Below, one piece after another: positions 13,385 to 26,100 of a stretch of DNA of 64,000 nt (position 1 is the stretch's first letter; the number at the start of each line of letters is the position of its first letter). Position numbers and translations under genes: made by a program. The stretch lies in contig JAQFVV010006471.1 in assembly GCA_028023455.1 (NCBI GenBank), positions 62,001-126,000 on the forward strand. The letters are read 5' to 3'. The stretch is from Epiperipatus broadwayi. Taxonomy: Eukaryota; Onychophora; Udeonychophora; Euonychophora; Peripatidae. The notes under the pieces were generated by a model that was not told the DNA's origin, searched no databases, and saw nothing but the letters and a program-made list of their open reading frames with translations.

Positions 13385-13450
13385 ATGCGCAAACTTGGCC
13401 TAGCTCAGTGGTCAGTTAGTTATAAAAAATTCAGCTGCAGAGATATGCAG
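13385..13450 (+). mobile_element. tRNA-like SINE head fragment
   Basis: The sequence ttggcctagctcagtggtca (13394-13413) fits a tRNA 5' end and A-box (TRGCNNAGYNGG). It is preceded by a CG-containing cgcgcaaatgcgc palindrome. There is no B-box at tRNA spacing, so this is not a functional tRNA gene. A truncated tRNA-derived SINE is the best reading. Confidence 0.45.
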
Positions 13451-14035
13451 TTAAGATAAAGAAAGAAATTAAAATTATAAAATCAATTATTATCAGTAAA
13501 ATAAATATCTTGGGAAGAAAAAGAAAACTGTCGTCATTCCCTAATTAATAATTTAGAATAAAATAACACCCTCTCCTTATCAAAAACATTATCTGAGCTA
13601 TAAGTATTTGCACCCATTAAACAATAATGATAACTTCTCATGTTCTTCTTAATGTTTCTAAAAAAAAAATATCTATTGCATAATGTATTTGCCAATATGA
13701 TCTGGAAATATCTTTCTTATAAAACAATTGAAAATTAAACTCTTTTAAGCCACATCACAATTGTAATATCAACAATAATAAATCATTTCTCCAATAAAAA
13801 TAATGATAATGACAATAATAATATCAGGGTTTCTTTGTTTAATTTAGGAAAATACTATACAGTACTGTGCTATCACACACAATTGGCATTCTGGTCAGCT
13901 ATAGGAAACATTCACTTCACTTAATAGCTAATGTGTCCTCATATATCATAACAACTATTATAACTATTTAAAGAGATGATAAATATGATCAAGTGTCATA
14001 AATACTTACATAAAATTTTGAATAATATAGCCTTT

Positions 14036-14119
14036 TTATCCAAAATCTCCTCCAGAATAATGGAAAGACAAGGGTGCTTTTTGTATCCTTCCATCATCCA
14101 TGACAACACAATAAATTAA
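14036..14119 (-). other. exon-like patch, two competing frames
   Basis: On the minus strand, after aattagttttag, one frame reads LIYCVVMDDGRIQ then KAPLSFHYSGGDFG and stops at 14036. Another frame in the same DNA opens at an ATG and reads MMEGYKKHPCLSIILEEI..., running through to a good donor-like tttat/gtaagtattt near 14010. Both look less random than the surrounding A/T noise, so the stretch may be coding, but the sequence alone does not settle the frame or the splice structure. No family is recognised. Confidence 0.25.
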
Positions 14120-14581
14120 CTAAAACTAATTAATTCAACAATTTAACTAAATGTAACTGGAATAATGTGCAGTCAGGGTTAATAACTTGGAAATAAATTT
14201 ATTTTTACAATTACATAATGTTTAGTCTGAAGTTTGCAATTCCATAAAATAATTATCATCAAAATGAAATGAAATGAAATGTTCAGATCTGCATAAATTT
14301 TTCTATTTGGTATATTAAGATTTCGAAAGTTTGAAATGATTTCGGACTCAAGAAAATGTTTTGCAAATATTTTGAAACACACTTATATTTAGCATATAAA
14401 AAAATAAATTCACAACGAATATTGAAAAGGCTGTAATTTATTACTAACACAGAACTAAACAAAATATACAAATTTATTAAATAATATCACATTGATACTA
14501 AACATAAATCATCACATTAATCTGTCTACTATTTGGGTACAAAATAAAATTGTAAATTAATACATGTTGAAGGTCACGCCA

Positions 14582-14851
14582 CAAAAATAATTACATATAG
14601 TTTGTGTACTTTAATAAAATGGGTTCAATACAATAATTTTAAAATATTAACTTGCTGAAGCAGGAATTTGATTTACCAACACTAATCTGTAAATTTAGTA
14701 AACTTTCTATTAATCTTTTACCTTGAGTTATTGACTAACTATTTTTGTTTTTATGTATTAATATTATGATATAAAGTATGCAAAAATAATTACATATAGT
14801 TTGGGTACTTTAATAAAATGGGTACAATACAATCATTTTAAAATATTAACT
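14582..14851. repeat. direct repeat of about 71 bp, two copies
   Basis: Copies at 14582-14653 and 14780-14851 start caaaaataattacatatagt and end aaaatattaact. They differ at only a few positions, and the start points are about 198 bp apart. The DNA between them is unrelated A/T-rich sequence. This is either a small local duplication or two ends of an unknown element. Confidence 0.85.
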
Positions 14852-17689
14852 CTATTACTAATAAAGTTAACTAAGTTATGGTTTATAATTAAATAACTTA
14901 TTACTAGTTATGGGTCATTGATCAGAAGTCCCACTCACCATTTCATGCTTAACTTAATGTCGACCTACATTATGATAAATATTTTAATTATGGATGTCTT
15001 AATGCACACTAAGAATATTTCTTAACTATTAATAAATACTAAATATTGTATTCAAACATTCCCTCACCAAATAAGCATTTTAAAATATGCAGTTTTAAAT
15101 TAACTTTCTCCATTGGTTTGCTTGTGAACTACCAGCAAAGCTCAGTAGCACAATACAGATATTGATCTCAATTATTAAGGCACTATTGATACTAAAGTGC
15201 ACCTTGAGGAAGTAACACCTCAAATCTAACATTTACCCTTGCCATAACTTTTAAAAAAGAGCACAATAATCTATACCTTCTATGATGGAACTATCTTTAA
15301 TATCACATGAGAAATGCAAAATAACAACTAATGTTTGCCAGTAAAAGACTACACAGAAGCATTTGGTGGTTTGTTGCCTATTTCTCAGGCATAAAAAATG
15401 TATAAGTGTGGAATCTATATCTCACCACCTAAAGAAATGAACATGCACCAAATATAATCCTCTCTTGAGATTAAACACATTAAGTATTCTAAATATTATA
15501 TAAATTCTTGATCGTCTTCTATCATGAGACTCAATCACATTGACTATAAACATATCATCACATTATGTCAAAAACTAATCCTCCCATGGAAAAATAAAGT
15601 ATTTTGGGGAGAGCATTTTCATCCCTCAAAATTAAATACATTATAAGTATTAAAATATGCTGAGATAAAGCATATACCAACTCTACATTTAGGCATGATA
15701 GTAAAACACACTAATAAGAATAAACCTATATTAAATGTATACTTCAATCAATATCTGAAACCAATGAATTAAAATATAGAAAATTATAATAAATTTAATT
15801 CTAATGAAGGAACATTCAACAGAAATGTATAGCATGTAAGCTTAAACTAAAATAATGTGGATGTACCATTAAAGAATAACTGTTACTAAACCATTTAATT
15901 AATAAGGTACAAATTCTGTTGAAGCTTTAAACAAAAATATCTTGTTATAGCATTTTTTTTCTTTTAACTGTTACTTCTGATAAATTTACTTTTTACCCAT
16001 TAAAAAAAATATAAAACATTTTTCTTTTAAGTGCCTAACATGCAAAGTTCATATCTCCAGTTGCATGTAATAAATTAGATATATTTCATAGATTTTACCT
16101 CATATTAAATACAAACTTAACCCAAAGTAATGATAGTAAGACATACATTTGTCATTATAAGATCCTTAAATGTTATGTGACAGATAAAAACCTTAACCTA
16201 CATTGATATTATAAAACAAAATAAAATTTTACCAATTAGTTTTTCTTTAAAAAAAACATTAAATAAACAAATGCATATTATCACATTAGCAGAACTATTT
16301 TTCTGTTGAGCTATTTGTCCAGGTGAAGAGTTTTCATCCAGTCACATTTTACAAAGCACTGAAAGTAATAAATGCATTTTTTTTCTTCTAATGAAAAGTT
16401 TTCTTTTATGTGGCAATTATAATAATAAACATGTAAAAAAAAATATAGTAGAACCAAAGATTAATTCTCAATTGGATTATAATAATAAAATTTGGATCCA
16501 AGAAAAAAAAAATGAATATTATAACATAGACAATAAACACACACATTATTTGAAGACAGTTAGCTAGCTAAAACATTAAAGAAAATGTGCACTTTTTTCT
16601 ATAGATTACTATGATAATAACAAAAGTTGAATTATAGAATGGATGAAATTATAAAAATTTCACCTTGCATACAATATACTATATATTTTAATTTTATTCT
16701 TAAGTCAATAAAAAAATTATTAAGCTATCTTTCATAATCTTAGCACTTTATTTTCTAAATAGTATTTTTTCTTTAAAGAATGTAATTTTCACATTTACTT
16801 CAAGAAAGTTTTTCTTTTTTCCTTTTTAAAAAAAAACATGCAGGTGTATAGCTTAGTATTATTATGATTATTAATTTTTTTAGACAATTCTTGGTGAACA
16901 AAATATATTTCAATGTATAAAATAACATTATTTAGAAATGCAGATGATATACTTAAAAGAAGTGCAAAAAAAATGTTTCTAGTTTTTCTTTAGTTTCTTT
17001 TTAATATTCCTTCTACTTATTTTTCTCCTACACCAAGAAAATATCAATAAAGAATAATAAGTCATTTAATAATTAATTCCCACTTGGAAAATATTTGTTT
17101 TTCTTAATTTAGATAAAATAATAAAATTATTAATATTCTCAGCTAATTTCTTCATTTTTTTTGGTTTTGTTTTTAAAAAAATCCAACTTTTAAGGCAATA
17201 ATTACTTAGTGTAAAAAGTTTTTAAATAGATAGATGGCATAGAAATTCAAGATATCTTACCAAAACATTCAGACAAACATTATAGATAGAACTTTCCTTA
17301 GATTATACATTTATTTCTACAAAATTTTAAAAAAAATTGTGTTACCAAATTTCAGCACTATTACATCTTTGAAATACAGAAAGCAGACCATATAAAAATG
17401 ACTTGAGAATGAATTGGTCATTCTTTTTACTCTAATGACCTCTACCAATAAAAAAATCATTTGATTATAACATAAACAAAAAGTAACTTGTTAAAATCAT
17501 ATGGTTTTTAATGTTGTTTAAAATGTATTACAAAACAGTTTAATAATGAAAATAATAAATACATTCAAACCAACAATAATTATCTGTGATTATAATTATA
17601 CAACAATTATTTTCTTCAAACTTAAATCCATCAGAAGTTACTTTTCCTTAAAAACAATACGATCTTAAATGATAATTGATATTTATAAT
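14852..17689. other. AT-rich DNA, no gene seen
   Basis: Slightly less extreme composition around 15100-15480, but no frame, splice pattern or repeat I can support. The rest is A/T-rich noise with homopolymer runs. Confidence 0.6.
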
Positions 17690-18075
17690 TACATTCATCT
17701 CGGCCTTTCAAGCCAATTGTGCAAACGCTTTGCGAGTGTTAAATAATAAATGAATACCCTCTGACCAATACAAGATATAGAATTTATGCAGGAATAAAAA
17801 GAATCCCTCTTATTCCTACGACTCACATATTTATATATGAGCAAATCTGAAGTACTGGCACAGAAGGTGTGACAATATAATGGTCACTTGTCACACCTTC
17901 TGTGCCAGTACTTCAGATTTGCTGATATATAAATATGTGAGTCGTAGGAATAAGAGGGATTCTTTTTATTCCTGCATAAATTCTATATCTTGTATTGGTC
18001 AGAGGGTATTCATTTATTATTTAACACTCACAAAGCATTTGCACAATTGGCTTGAAAGGCCAATATGAATGTATT
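17690..18075. repeat. palindromic fold-back element, arms about 185 bp
   Basis: The arms at 17690-17873 and 17889-18075 are nearly perfect reverse complements around a loop of about 15 bases. The outer sequence is attacattcat...cggcctttcaagcc and its inverse ggcttgaaaggcc...atgaatgta. The centre is ggtgtgaca / tgtcacacc. The 62-codon plus-strand frame that crosses the loop has no independent support. The arms are more GC-rich than the flanks. This is a likely MITE or fold-back element, a different family from the one at 3074-3799. Confidence 0.9.
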
Positions 18076-18427
18076 TACAAATTGTATACAGATGCTATAA
18101 AAATAAAATGCTTATTTATATAATTGATATTTATGTTTTTTTTTCTTCTATACCCATTTAAAAACTAACTACAGTTTATTATATTTGTTTTAAATTATAT
18201 TAACTTGCTCTTATAACAATATCTTACTTAGATTATTTATGTCATTTTGAAAACATGATATTGCATTGAAAACATACTGTGTATTCACACAAACCATGTC
18301 TAGGATAAATGGATATCATACTTTATTAACCAAATATTATTAATTTTATTTTTTTAAAGAATAACATTGATTTCATGCTGAAGTAATGCTAAATGGAATC
18401 AAGTGCCAAAAGCACTGGGTTACATTA

Positions 18428-18501
18428 TATATATATATATATATATAAATGTCTAATTTTCAGCAATAATATTGCTATTGTTTCATATATATATATATAT
18501 C
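18428..18501. repeat. two short (TA)n tracts
   Basis: TA runs of about 10 units at 18428-18448 and about 7 units at 18486-18500, separated by unique sequence. Confidence 0.9.
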
Positions 18502-19069
18502 CATACCATGCACCTCAGAGTTTTATTTTATTAAATATTTTTATACCTTTTCTTTAATTATTATAATACAGTGTATGGGTGAAATGGCATATATCTGCAG
18601 AGAAGTCTGAATCACAGGCCTTCACAGGAGGTTAGTATGGCTGGTGAAGCATGAAGCTTGATGTGATTATACATCGACTGCTTCAACTTATAGAGAAAAC
18701 GTTTTTGAAAGTATATTATTTATATTTTAGCACTAGTCTTAGACACTATGTAGACAATTCTAATTAACTAATTTATAAATAATATTTTTCACAAAATATT
18801 ATCAACTAGAAATTTTTTGACTATCATATGTGTGGAAAAGATAATAAAGTAAAACATATTAAGACATGTGCTCGTAACTTATAAAGTTATTAAATGCTGA
18901 TTAATATGTGAATAAACTAAGCTCAGAATTAATAAGATTATTCTGTATATTACTAATTCAATGGCCATTTCAACAATTAGAAATAGACATCACAATAATA
19001 AATACAAAAATTAGTAATATTCTATACTTTTTTAATAATTACATTGCCACATGCAAAAAGTTACTAATA

Positions 19070-20125
19070 TATTGAGATACTGCCAAATCTTTAGTACTCA
19101 TTACAACACTTAACTGACAGCCAATCAGATGTCAATGATAGCTGTCTAAAATGACATACAAACCTAAACACACAACAAAGATTTTACGAGCAAAGGGTGG
19201 CCACCCTTCTCTCAACTTTTCTTTCTATATATCTAAGCCTGTCATAACCATTTAAGTTTGAAAGCTTGAAGCTTTAAATATTTTCATAATTAACTGACTG
19301 AGTCTAAATCATAAATGTACAATACAAAATCCTATGATTTACCACAAATTAATTTTTAGAATACATAACAAGCAGTAAACTATGTAAATAATATTTTAAT
19401 TTGCAAAGTGCTGATAGTTGAAAATTGAAATAAATCGAGATACTGCCAAATCTCTAGCACTCATTACAACACATAACTGACAGCCAATCCCTTAATTGTG
19501 AAGATATTTAAAGCTTCAAGCTTTCAAACCTAAATACTTATGACTGGCTTAAATAATAGAAAGTAAAGTTGAGAGAATGTTAGCCACCCTTTTCTTGTAA
19601 CATTTTTGTTGTGTGTTTAGGTTTGGATGTCATTTTAGACAGCTATCCTTGACATTTGATTGGCTCTCAGTTATGTGTTGTAACGAGAGCTAGAGATTTG
19701 GCAGTATTTCAATTGATTTCAATTTTCAACTATCGGTGCTTCGCAAATTAAAATATTATTTACATACTTTACTGCTTGTTATGTATTCTAAAAACTACTT
19801 CATAATAAATCATAGGATTTTGCATTGCACATTTATGATTTACACTCAGTAGGTTAATTGTGAAGATATTTAAAGCTTCAAGCTTTCAAACCTAAATGTT
19901 TATGACTGGCTTAGATTTATAGAAAGAAAAGTTGAGAAAAAGATGGCCACCCTTTTCTCATAAAATCTTTGTTGTGTGTTTACTTTTGGATGTCATTTTA
20001 GACAGGTACCCTTGACATCTGATTGGCTGTCAGTTATGTGTTGTAACAAGCACTAGAGATTTGGCAGTATCTTGATTTATTTCAATTTTCAACTATCGGC
20101 ACTTCGCAAATAAAATATTATTTAA
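19070..20125. repeat. repeat unit of about 362 bp in tandem and inverted copies
   Basis: Read on the plus strand from 19491, a unit starts ttaattgtgaagatattt, passes gcttcaagctttcaaacc, tgacatttgattggct and gagatttggcag, and ends near 19852, where the next copy begins with the same ttaattgtgaag. That gives a period of about 362 bp. The left part (19070-19490) is the same unit in opposite orientation, one full copy plus the start of a second (gatactgccaaatct at 19078 and again at about 19439). The orientation switch is near 19490. The last copy stops near 20125. Copies are diverged by scattered substitutions. No coding frame is present. Confidence 0.88.
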
Positions 20126-21195
20126 AAAGTTACTAAATAATTTGCTTCTGGGAAACTTGTTTAATGAAAGGTTGAAATTGATGAATAGATAAAATCCAAT
20201 TTTAAAAACTTAGAATCATGACATATTCAAAAAATTTTAAAATATTGAATCATTTACTCATGATATCATGGTAAAAAAATTTCAACTTTCTTTAACTTCT
20301 TAATAAAAATAATTTTAATTTTTGCATAGGTGTGATAAATTTGTATATAGTAATTAAATTTTGCTAAGATAATATAACAATAATTCTTGATTAAAATATT
20401 TCTACAGATCAATAACTTTTATAAATATCTATTCAATAAAGTTTTTTGCTTAAAATGTAATTAATATATTAACAAAAAATATAGACAAATGTATTAATAA
20501 ATAAAGCATTATAACTAGTGTTAATAAATTGTAATACTTTTTAATGAAATAATTTGAATTTAACCCGTTTTATTTATTTTATTATGTAATTTACATTAAG
20601 TGGTATCTCATGTTCAAAATCTAATTTAATTGCAAAGTAAACAATTTTAAAGTTCTTATTAAATTCTTTTTAAGTTTTTCCTGTTTATAGCAGTACATTT
20701 ATCTCACTTTCATAGCACTAACATTTTACTGTGCAGAAATTCAAATCATTCTTTCTTACTATGCATTTATTTCACAATCATATTTTGCTCATCAGATTAG
20801 CTAACACTTGAATTTATTTTGTTTATCTGAACCTTCGTTTACAATTTTTAATAGAGTTTTATTAATATAGACATCTTGAAAAAAAATTTATAAACAAAAC
20901 TGAATAATATTTTTTATACATATAATTTTTCAAATGCCTTTGTGCTTAATGAATGTTCACAAAAATTATATCGAAATGAAAACACATTCCAATTAGAAAA
21001 TAAAATATTAGCAGACTTTTTAAGTTACATAATTCTGCTAATTTACAGATTACAATTAGTACACTATGTGATTTATATTTAGAGTGTGCTGATGACATAA
21101 ATCAAGGACTTTTAAATTGAATCTCTCAATCTAACAAACACAACTATGTTAAATTACTAGTAGAAAATGGAGAATAGAAAGAAGTAGAAGAGAAT
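20126..21195. other. AT-rich DNA, no gene seen
   Basis: No supported frame or repeat array. Confidence 0.6.
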
Positions 21196-21197
21196 AA

Positions 21198-21231
21198 GAT
21201 CTGATGAAGACTGCACGGTATAGTTGAAACT

Positions 21232-21232
<1 letters not shown>
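21198..21232 (+). mobile_element. 3' tail of a dispersed retroelement, copy 1
   Basis: The sequence ctgatgaagactgcacggta then tagttgaaactgtaa runs directly into (TAA)n. The same tail occurs at 25219-25257 (plus) and 30310-30352 (minus), each followed by an A/T-rich simple tail. The pattern of a shared 3' end followed by a simple repeat is typical of LINE or SINE tails. The upstream body of the element is not recognisable here. Confidence 0.55.
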
Positions 21233-21318
<86 letters not shown>

Positions 21319-21686
21319 GAAGAAGAAGAAGAAGAAGAAGAAGAAAAAGAAGAAAAAGAAGAAGAAGAATAATAAGAAGAAGAAGAATAAGAAGAAGAAG
21401 AAGAAGAAGAATAAGAAGAAGAAGAATAAGAAGAAGAAGAATAAGAATAAGAATAATAATAAGAAGAAGAATAAGAACAAGAAGAAGAAGAAGAAGAATA
21501 AGAAGAAGAATAAGAAGAAGAAGAATAAGAAGAATAAGAAGAAGAATAAAAAGAAGAAGAGGAAGAAGAAGAATAAGAAGAATAAGAAGAAGAAGAAGAA
21601 GAAGAAGAAAAAGAAGAAGAATAAGAAGAATAAGAAGAAGAATAAGAATAAGAAGATGAATAAGAAGAAGAAGAAGAAGAAGAAGT
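21232..21686. repeat. (TAA)n followed by long degenerate (GAA/TAA)n tract
   Basis: About 28 perfect TAA units to 21315 change to a purine-rich array of AAG and interspersed TAA units for another 370 bp. The array begins right at the 3' tail of the repeat at 21198-21232, so it probably grew from that tail. The 107-codon minus-strand frame of Tyr and Phe is an artefact. Confidence 0.97.
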
Positions 21687-21689
21687 TTC

Positions 21690-23155
21690 TGTTGAAAAAA
21701 GTGTAAGAAGAATTATTTGAATGTCAATATTGTATATGAAGATAGCAGAAGGAAAGTGTTATGTATATATTATTCATTTCTATTATTAATTTCTTTTTGT
21801 TTCAAGAAATTATACAAAAAGAAAAAATGCATCCTTAATAATAATATATTAATTAGACACTATAAGAAAATGGATAAATAAAAGAAATAAAAAGAAACAA
21901 AAAAACATTAAAAAAGAATATAAGTATGAAGAAAAAACATATGATGTAGCAAATATTGAACTAACAAAAAAGAATTAAAATATAAACAAGTATTAAATAT
22001 GTGCCTTATGAAAATTATTATAACAAAGACATTAATATCACAGATACATATTAAAAATGAAAATATAAATTATTATTATAAAAATATAGATATCTGCAAA
22101 CTTATTAATTGTAAAAATATGATTTAATAATTTTAAAAAGGAAATGAATGATATTTAAAATTTCAAAAAATATGTAATAAAATATAATTAATCAAAATAA
22201 TAATTCAAGAAATTAATACAAATAAAAGAATTTAAAAATATATAAAATAAATATTATAAAGAAGTAATTTTTCCACAATTAGATAAAGATAAAAAATAAA
22301 TGTATTGAAGAAATGAATATAATATTTAAAGATGAAATATTGAAAAAATTAAAAAAGATGTCAAAGATTCAAAAAATTAAAAAATGTATGATTTGATAAA
22401 ATATATATACAAGTTTAATAAATTAAAATATATCGCATGTTTATATATAGTAATTGCAAAATATTGTAACATTTTTTGCATTTTGTTAGGCCTTCTTTTA
22501 TGCACTAAAATATGTGAGTTAATCAAGCTATAAAAAATAAAAATATTTTCTTAAAATGTGTAAAAACTATTTTATTATGGTGTACACTGCCAGGAGAATT
22601 AGTATTTTATTTATTTACTACAGGATGCCAAAACTCTACTCAAAAATTCTCTATTCCATCATGTCACATTGTCATTTACAAAGCAAATTATTAAAAGATA
22701 AGATTTACATTTTCTGTCATTTTAAAGCTTTTGTGTGAATTTTTATTTAGAATTTTCACTGGACTTAACTATTAAACATAGTATCAAAGATAATTTATAC
22801 ATTTTAAACTTACTAGTAAAATAAACAACTAAAATTAAGAATGTACAAATAAAAATGTATGTTAATGCTAAATATTTTATTATGGTCAATTAAAATATTT
22901 AAATGGTAAATTGTTAAAATTGGAAAGCACATACATGCTAATCCAGATAATAATGTTGATCAACTAATAAAAAAAATGGTTCATATTACATTTAGATTCC
23001 TTCTAGAAAGTTCATTGAATAAGCAAAATTAATGTCTCTATCAGTATTATATTATAATCTGATAGTTTGCAAATATTTATGGTTACCAATTAGGATATGT
23101 GTAATCATAGCTTACTGGTAAGTTTGTGAAGACTCTTGTTATTTCTTGGGATCCT
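21690..23155. other. very AT-rich DNA, no gene seen
   Basis: Dominated by A-rich runs on the plus strand. No frame with non-noise composition. Confidence 0.6.
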
Positions 23156-23159
23156 GAGC

Positions 23160-23372
23160 TCATTGGAAGTTAATTGATTTCTCCTGCTGGCATTTGTTTA
23201 GGTCCCTGGTCTGTTTTAAAGCTAGGCTCAAAAGTTTTTCAGTTTCACTCCCACATGATGACATATTCCAGAAGATGAGTAGTAGTCCTGCATATAAATA
23301 GTCTGAGATAGAAAATTTTTCTATCCTGGACTTAATAAAAACTGCTAGCTCATGAAAAACAAAAGACCCTGA
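23160..23372 (-). other. 70-codon open frame without ATG, possible exon or transposon piece
   Basis: On the minus strand the frame is open from just after a TAA at 23373-23375 to a TGA at 23160-23162. It starts SGSFVFHELAVFIKS, has a hydrophobic stretch LYAGLLLIFW, then a polar part SCGSETEKLLSLALKQ and RDLNKCQQEKSINFQ. Acceptor-like sites lie at ...gagctagcag and ...ttatatgcag inside it, so the true exon could be shorter. Composition is clearly richer in G and C than its flanks. No family is recognised. It could be a host exon or part of an unrecognised repeat. Confidence 0.3.
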
Positions 23373-23379
23373 TTATCAT

Positions 23380-25050
23380 TATGTTCTATCTTTTGTACTC
23401 ATGATCATATTTAGACATCTCTGCATATATATTTTCTTTTGTTCTTTTACCAAATGACATGATAATAATCTTGTACATTTTCCCTTATTTTCAACTACAA
23501 AGTCTCCTTTTTACAACATATTTACAACATCTTTAATTAGTGTTAAACAGTTTTTCTCTGATTTTAATTTTTTGTGTTTGGAATTTCCTTTCATCTGGAT
23601 AAATAATCTGCAAATACTTTTATTCTTTACAATTTTAACTTTTATTTTTAATTAAACTAATAATTCGAAACAAAACAATCAACTCTCATTGTAGATTTTA
23701 AAAAAATTATACTATGTAAAGAAGAAAATTAAATTGAATCTTTTAAAAGATATATAAACCCTGTTTTTTTTAGCTTTTAAGTCCTACCAAATGTCAAATA
23801 TATTTGTACCATATATAAATAAATGATACAATATAAAACAGCAATGATTTATTGAAACCAAAAATATATAAAAAGAGTTATCAATAAAACCTAATATTAT
23901 TGGTATAATTTCATATTTTAGTAAGATTTTAAAATTCCTAACAGATAACATTTTCAAAAAACATATTAATACAAATTAATACAAATATTCTTATATTAAT
24001 ACAGTGTGGAAGCACTGAACACCTCCATGAAGCTATATGTACACTAACTGTCAATGTATGTATACATATAACTTGCTGGGATTTTTACTACTTCCACATT
24101 TCAGGTCATTAAAAAGATATTTTATATTAAAAATAATAAAAAATTAATTAATAATACAAATAATTTTCTAACAAATATTATAAAAGATACAATCAGTATA
24201 AAGCAAAATAAATAATATTTAAAATAAAAGATATAAAAAGAAAATGAAAAATATAAATGAATAAAAAACTTTTAATAATAGTATACCTAAAAATATAAAT
24301 AAGATTATAAAAAGGTTAAACAAAAATAATAATAATAAATTTTAAAGTAATAATTTATAAAATAAAAATGTTTAATATATTAAATAATACATATATAAAA
24401 ACTAGTAATAAAAATATTAAACACTCCAAAATGAAGTTTATAAGATACAACACAAGAAATGTCAGTTAAATAATATTAAAATCAATTATGCAAGTGAGAT
24501 AAAAAATCAATTATACAAGATTGAAATAACATAAATAGAATAAATGATATCATATACATACAATTAAAACAGGTCAAAACATATGAAAAAGATAGTACAA
24601 AAATGATTTGCTATACTAATAATAAAAGAAAACAAAAAGTAAAACATCAATTAAAAAGATTATTCAAGTTTAAATAAAATTTAGAAATTAAACTTTATAA
24701 ATTTAATAAAATAAAAATTAATATAATATATATTGGTAATAATAATAAAGTTAAATCACTGAAAAGAGAAAAAAAATACTTTCAAAAGGAAATATAAAGA
24801 GAGTTATAAGATAGCGTAAAAATAATTTAAAAATTTATATAAATTAAAAAATCAAAAATTAGGAGATCTATGATTTGAGCTTTTAAATTTATATTAAATT
24901 CAAAATAGGTTAAATTACATAATTATATTATAAAACAAATTAAAAAATATATAAAATTAAAAAATTAAATATATAAAAGTTATGTATCTATACGATATAC
25001 AAATGTAATGAAATATGGATTTAAATATTTTGTATACTTGTAATTAAAAT
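23380..25050. other. very AT-rich DNA, no gene seen
   Basis: Long A-rich stretches, especially 24120-25050, with short TAAA and ATAA motifs. Around 24000-24060 a slightly GC-richer patch (gtggaagcactgaacacctc) shows no frame. Confidence 0.6.
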
Positions 25051-25056
25051 AAAAAT

Positions 25057-25184
25057 TATGTATATATTTAGATATAATTATATAAACATATTGTTTTTTA
25101 TGTATATATTTAGATATAATTATATAAACATATTGTTTTTTTATGTATATATTTAGATATAATTATATAAACATATTATATTTT
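25057..25184. repeat. tandem repeat of about 42 bp, three copies
   Basis: The unit begins ttatgtatatatttagatat and ends aaacatattgtttt. Copies start near 25057, 25099 and 25142. They are almost identical, so the expansion looks recent. Confidence 0.92.
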
Positions 25185-25218
25185 TTTAAGGTAATCAAGT
25201 GTATTTAAATATTTTTGT

Positions 25219-25257
25219 AGCTCTGGAATAAGACTGCAGGATAGTTAAAACTGTAAA
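25219..25257 (+). mobile_element. 3' tail of a dispersed retroelement, copy 2
   Basis: The sequence ctctggaataagactgcagg then atagttaaaactgtaaataa is followed by an A-rich tail. It matches the tail at 21198-21232 and, on the other strand, 30310-30352. Confidence 0.5.
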
Positions 25258-26100
25258 TAAAAAAATAAAATTAATGCAGAAACATTGATTTATTGAATAA
25301 ACTGCAAATGAAAGGAGGTATTAAATATATTTGTTAACAAAATCAATGTATGGAAGTTAAGAAAAAAAAACAAATATCAATAATATACTAATGCTAAAGA
25401 AGTTGTTTTAAAAATATTTTCAACACAAACGTAAATAGTATTATCCAATTTTTTAAAGAAATTGTTTATGTAAATTTTAGATTTCAACATCAAAACAGTA
25501 AAAATATGAGTTAGACTGAATGTTCAAGATTAATAACTATTATCTATGTAGGATTATTGTTCAATCATTGTTACAGATACTTATATTCAGTTTACAAGAT
25601 TCTTCCCAATAATTCAGATAAAAAGTAGAATATTCTCAATGAATACAATTTGGAATCTTTTTCTATATTTTTTTAGATAAAATAATATTTCCAGAAGAGA
25701 GATCTTTTATGAGATTAAGGCAAGCAATCAATCTAAGTCATTATTTGCATTTTGTTTTTGAAAGTTCGTTCTTGTCAACATATTTAATAAAGTGATATTT
25801 TTGTATTTGTTTTAATTATAATTTAAAGCAACCTTTCTTAAATAGTGGGAATACCCACACTAAGTATAATTGTCCAGATTTCTGGAAAAAACGATAATTG
25901 TGATAATAGAATACATATTAAGATTTCTATAAAACTATGATTTTATTAAATATATATATATCATAAACAGAATATCACCTTCTAATGAAGAATACAGATT
26001 AAATTTAATATAAAGATAAATACAGTATTATACTTTCTTAATATGAGGAAATATTTTATTTAAAAATATATATTTAATTTTTTTTTTTGTTTTCTTTACA

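Noticed and set aside
13385-13450. tRNA gene
   Set aside because: A-box-like sequence only; no cloverleaf and no B-box at tRNA spacing.
21157-21480. 107-codon Phe/Tyr frame
   Set aside because: Product of the (TAA)n/(GAA)n array.
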